The position numbers and the translations under genes were made by a program. Below are positions 32,105 through 35,250 of a DNA stretch of 35,250 bases, piece by piece (the first letter of the stretch is position 1; every line of letters starts with the position of its first letter). Origin of the DNA: Pseudomonas kairouanensis (GTDB taxonomy: Bacteria; Pseudomonadota; Gammaproteobacteria; Pseudomonadales; Pseudomonadaceae); NCBI RefSeq assembly GCF_004682055.1, contig NZ_QUZU01000058.1, forward strand, positions 1 to 35,250, given 5' to 3'. Below the pieces are notes generated by a model. That model saw nothing but the letters and a program-made list of their open reading frames with translations, had not been told where the DNA came from and made no database searches.

Positions 32105-34858
32105 ATGAGTAAACGCAAGATGATCGGTGCACAGTCGGCTTTGGCCTTGCTGGCACTGGCCGTGTCCCACGCCCACGCAGCGACCAGCCCGGCCCTGGAC
32201 GAAGGCATGGTGAGCCGCGCAGAAAAGGCCGCCGACAAGACCCTGGCGAAGATGACCCAGGAAGAAAAACTGGCCTATATCGGCGGCATCGGTGGCTGGG
32301 ATGTGAAGCCCCTGAGCCAGTACGGCATCCCGCAGATCCATGGGGCCGATGGCGGCGTGGGCGTGCGTTACACCAGTGAAGGCAACGACCAGGGCGTGGT
32401 GTATCCGTCCGGCCCGAACGTGGCGGCCAGCTGGAACCCGCGCCGCGCCATCGACGTCGGTCGCGCCCTGGGCTACGACACCGCCAGCGGCGGTTATCAG
32501 TTCGTCACCGGCCCTGGCGTGAACCTATACCGCATGCCCTACAGCGGGCGGGCTTTCGAGTATTTGTCCGGTGAAGACCCGTTCCTCGGCGCCAGCCTGG
32601 GCCCGGCGTTGATCAACGGCATCCAGTCCCGTGGGGTATGGGCCAACGCCAAGCACTACGCGGCCAACGACCAGGAAAGCAACCGCTTCCACCTCGACGA
32701 AATCATCAGCGAGCGGGTGCTACGCGAAATGACCCTGCCGCCGTTCGAGTCCGCCTCCAAGAACAGCAAGGTGGCGATGATGATGTGCGCCTTCCAGAAG
32801 GTGAACGGCGAATTTGCCTGCGAGAATTCGCACCTGATCCACGACATCCTCAAGACCGAATGGGGCTACCCAGGCTTTGTGCAGAGCGACTACAACGCCG
32901 TGGTCAACGGTTTGCCCGCCGCCCAGGCCGGCACCGACCTGGACATGATGGGCTACCAGATGAACAGCACGGTGCTCAAGCCGTTCCTGGACAGCGGCGA
33001 GCTCAAAGGCGCGACCCTGGATGACAAGGTGCGCCGCATCCTCAAGCAGATCTACCTGTACAAATTCGACAGCAAGGCGCCGCTGACCAACCACAACATG
33101 AACAGCGCCACCAGCAACCGCGTGGCCCTCAATGCCGCGCGCGAAGGCATCGTGCTGCTGAAAAACCAAGGCAGCCTGCTGCCCCTGGATGCCAAGAAAG
33201 CCAAGCGCATCGCCGTGGTCGGCAACCTGGCCAAGTACGCCCCGCCCACCGGCTTTGGCAGCGCCAATGTGATGGCGGCCAACTACATCAGCGAGTTGAG
33301 CGGCCTGCAGCAACTGGCACCGGGTGCCAAGGTCGAGTTTATCGACGCACTTTCCCTGGACCCGAGCGCCTCGACCTGGACCCACACCGACAGCGCCGGC
33401 AACAGCGCCAAGGGCTTGAAGACCGAGTTCTTCAGCAATGCCAACTGGTCCGGTGATGCCGCCGCCAGCCGTACCGACACCCATGTCAACCTGGACTGGT
33501 CCACCGACAGCCTGCCGGTCAACGGCGACACGGCCGCGACCTCGATCCGCTACAGCGGCCAGGTCACCCCGACGGTGAGCGGCGAACAGGTGTTCAAAAT
33601 CCGCGCCGACGGTGCCGTGCGACTCTACGTCGACGGCAAGAAAATCCTCGACAACGGTGACGGCAATCCGCTGCCGAACAACAGCATCCCACCGACCATC
33701 CCGGTATTTGCCAAGGTCAATCTGCAGGCTGGCAAAGCCGTGGATATCAAGCTGGAATATTCACGCCGCAACGGTTACCTCTCGACCATGGGCGGCCTGG
33801 TGGGCGTGCAGATGAGCTGGGCTTCGCTGGTGGCGCCCAAGGATCTGGCGCAGTACGACGCGGTGCTGGTGGCGGCCGGTAACAGCAATGAATACGAGGG
33901 CGAAGGCTTCGACCACAGCTTCGATCTGCCGGAGTTCCAGGGCCAGTTGATCCAGAGCATCGCCAAGGTCAACCCGCACACCGTGGTCACCCTGCACGGC
34001 GGCACCGGCTTGAAGATGAGCGACTGGATCGACCAGGTACCGGCGGCGCTGCATGCCTTCTACCCTGGGCAGAATGGTGGGCAGGCGCTGGCGGAGATCT
34101 TGCTGGGCAAGGTCAACCCGTCGGCCAAGTTGCCGATCAGCATCGAGCGCAATATCGAAGACAACCCGATCTATGCGACCTTCCCCAAGTTCGACAACCA
34201 GGAAACCCTGGCGCAGATGAGCTACAAGGACGACCTGTTCCTGGGCTATCGCGGGTATGAGAAGAAGGGCATCAAGCCGCTGTATCCGTTCGGGTATGGC
34301 CTGTCGTACACCACCTTTGGCTACAGCAACATCAGCGTGACCCCTGGGGTGGCGGTGGCGGGTGCGCCGATCAAGGTGTCGTTCGACCTGGCCAACACCG
34401 GCAAGGTGGCCGGTGCCGAAGTGGCCGAGTTGTATGTGGGCCAGAACCATCCGAAAGTGGAACGGGCGCTCAAGGAACTCAAGGGTTACAAGAAGGTGTT
34501 CTTGAAGCCGGGTGAGAGCAAGCGTGTGACCATTGAACTCAACGACCGCTCGTTGGCTTACTACGATGTGAAGAGTAAGCAATGGGTGGTGGATGCTGAC
34601 AGTTTCAATCTGTCGGTGGGAGCTTCGTCTCAGGATATTCGTCTGAATGCCAAGTTGGTTAACCCGTTCCTTCAGGAACTGTCGACTACCACCAGTAATC
34701 CGCTGCCGCGTTCGGCGTTGAATTCGACGTTGCGGGAGTTGCCGCAGGTGACCACGGGTGGGGTGCTGCATCAGAACGAAGGTGATAGCGGCACCAGCGC
34801 CGGTGATGGCTATGACATGAGTGATGACAGTGCTCAGGGGAGTGCTTCCGGGAACTAA
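32105..34858 (+). CDS. Exported glycoside hydrolase family 3 protein with PA14 insert (beta-glucosidase-like)
   Basis: Predicted beta-glucosidase or related exo-glycosidase, 917 residues. The signal peptide is 1-25 (ending AHA). The (beta/alpha)8 domain follows to about 320, with GPGVNLYRMPYSGRAFEY, the lysine-histidine pair in KHYAANDQE (Lys183, His184) and the nucleophile Asp262 in FVQSDY (Tyr in place of the usual Trp). The second domain contains YEGEGFDHSFDLP, where the acid/base glutamate is expected. It is interrupted by a PA14 domain (about 436-572), as in KmBglI-type enzymes. A fibronectin III-like domain and a roughly 50-residue Ser/Gly/Asp-rich tail end the protein. GGAGAG before the ATG at 32105 favours this start over 32075. 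It is divergent from the type II secretion operon and may be its client. Confidence 0.92.
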   Translation: MSKRKMIGAQSALALLALAVSHAHAATSPALDEGMVSRAEKAADKTLAKMTQEEKLAYIGGIGGWDVKPLSQYGIPQIHGADGGVGVRYTSEGNDQGVVYPSGPNVAASWNPRRAIDVGRALGYDTASGGYQFVTGPGVNLYRMPYSGRAFEYLSGEDPFLGASLGPALINGIQSRGVWANAKHYAANDQESNRFHLDEIISERVLREMTLPPFESASKNSKVAMMMCAFQKVNGEFACENSHLIHDILKTEWGYPGFVQSDYNAVVNGLPAAQAGTDLDMMGYQMNSTVLKPFLDSGELKGATLDDKVRRILKQIYLYKFDSKAPLTNHNMNSATSNRVALNAAREGIVLLKNQGSLLPLDAKKAKRIAVVGNLAKYAPPTGFGSANVMAANYISELSGLQQLAPGAKVEFIDALSLDPSASTWTHTDSAGNSAKGLKTEFFSNANWSGDAAASRTDTHVNLDWSTDSLPVNGDTAATSIRYSGQVTPTVSGEQVFKIRADGAVRLYVDGKKILDNGDGNPLPNNSIPPTIPVFAKVNLQAGKAVDIKLEYSRRNGYLSTMGGLVGVQMSWASLVAPKDLAQYDAVLVAAGNSNEYEGEGFDHSFDLPEFQGQLIQSIAKVNPHTVVTLHGGTGLKMSDWIDQVPAALHAFYPGQNGGQALAEILLGKVNPSAKLPISIERNIEDNPIYATFPKFDNQETLAQMSYKDDLFLGYRGYEKKGIKPLYPFGYGLSYTTFGYSNISVTPGVAVAGAPIKVSFDLANTGKVAGAEVAELYVGQNHPKVERALKELKGYKKVFLKPGESKRVTIELNDRSLAYYDVKSKQWVVDADSFNLSVGASSQDIRLNAKLVNPFLQELSTTTSNPLPRSALNSTLRELPQVTTGGVLHQNEGDSGTSAGDGYDMSDDSAQGSASGN

Positions 34859-34884
34859 TCGGTTAGGCGATGGTGCTTTTCTGG

Positions 34885-35213
34885 TGGGAGGTGGCTTGCC
34901 TGCGATAGCGGTGTGTCGGTGGGCATATCCGTTATTTGGGTAACGGCCGCCTAGGGTTCCGCCCTTACGGCGGCTCACTTTGGAAAAGCCCCAAAGTAAG
35001 CAAAGGGCTCTTGCCCCACCACTCGGCACCTCGCCTAGGCTCGGTGTGCCCTCTCTCCGGCTTGAATCCGTGGGCCGCCGCCACGCGCCATCCATGGCGC
35101 GGGGCGGCTAACCCGGCGTCCTGCCGGGTTACCCACGGATTCAAGCCTGCGTTCGGCCAGCGTGGTTTAACGGGGCGCCTAAGATCAAGATCAAAAGCCA
35201 GAGCCAGAGCCAG
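34885..35213. repeat. Composite repeat: REP, tandem-hairpin module, three-way-junction palindrome, microrepeats
   Basis: A REP-like core at about 34885-34915 is followed by the module also found at 21356-21420 in reverse orientation: hairpins 34929-34934/34941-34946 (CCGTTA/TAACGG) and 34959-34963/34969-34973 (CCGCC/GGCGG). Next comes 34980-35050 with an imperfect palindrome around CCTAGG, then a large palindrome at 35059-35147. The end contains AGATCA twice (35182-35193) and AGCCAG three times (35196-35213). No open frame is credible. The element follows the glycosidase stop by about 25 bases. The 34859-34884 stretch shows nothing. Confidence 0.8.
35059..35147. repeat. 89-base palindrome able to form a three-way junction
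   Basis: The outer arms 35059-35074 and 35132-35147 are perfect 16-base complements. Inside are two separate hairpins placed almost end to end. 35077-35082 pairs with 35103-35108 and, after one A-G mismatch, 35084-35091 pairs with 35094-35101. 35109-35117 pairs with 35123-35131 (nine pairs, five-base loop). Nearly every base is paired, giving a compact junction either as an extruded DNA cruciform or as RNA. Its role is unknown. Confidence 0.85.
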
Positions 35214-35250
35214 TGCAAACCACTATCTAACTGATGTATGGAGATACAAA

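Noticed and set aside
33761..35095. A 444-codon minus-strand open frame overlapping the glycosidase and the downstream repeats
   Set aside because: Antisense to the glycosidase coding region and runs into palindromic repeats. No ribosome site or recognisable domain.

Overview
The window looks like chromosomal DNA of a fluorescent pseudomonad (Pseudomonas fluorescens group). The basis is high GC with strongly GC-biased third positions, gene content typical of these bacteria, and several copies of the Pseudomonas REP palindrome (core like GTGGGAGCGGGCTTGC) arranged as REPIN pairs between genes. No rRNA, tRNA, CRISPR array, prophage or insertion sequence was seen.

Layout. (1) 132-10722, minus strand: eight tightly packed genes read from right to left: class II aldolase-like protein, orphan NitT/TauT-type binding protein with a Tat-like signal, TonB-dependent receptor, flavin monooxygenase of the NtaA/SnaA/DszA type, then a complete peptide/nickel-type ABC importer (lipoprotein binding protein, two permeases, fused double ATPase). 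(2) 11215-19769, minus strand: a second operon with a parallel plan: TonB-dependent receptor, polar amino acid-type ABC importer (permease, ATPase, binding protein), FAD amine oxidase, RidA-family protein and a second NtaA/SnaA/DszA-type monooxygenase. (3) 20349-21112, plus strand: a DUF1778 antitoxin and GNAT toxin pair in a lower-GC island. (4) 21479-31301, minus strand: an eleven-gene type II secretion operon in the order E-F-G-H-I-J-K-L-M-N-D, preceded by a small exported protein (31394-31606). (5) 32105-34858, plus strand: an exported family 3 glycoside hydrolase with an inserted PA14 domain.

How the genes fit together. Operons 1 and 2 each combine an outer-membrane gate, an inner-membrane importer and a reduced-flavin-dependent monooxygenase. 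This pattern suits scavenging of an organosulfur or amine compound: import, oxidative cleavage, then use of the released sulfur or nitrogen. The substrates cannot be read from the sequence. In operon 2 the amine oxidase plus RidA pair suggests oxidation of an amine to an imine that RidA then hydrolyses. The secretion operon would export folded periplasmic proteins; the neighbouring exported glycosidase is a plausible client.

The most unusual material is between the genes. Three related REPIN elements share one flank, but the central spacer of one copy is inverted relative to the other two. A tandem-hairpin module recurs twice next to a REP with a compensatory base-pair change. An 89-base three-way-junction palindrome lies beyond the glycosidase gene. 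Both import operons also have long leaders with stem-loops between an AT-rich block and the first gene.
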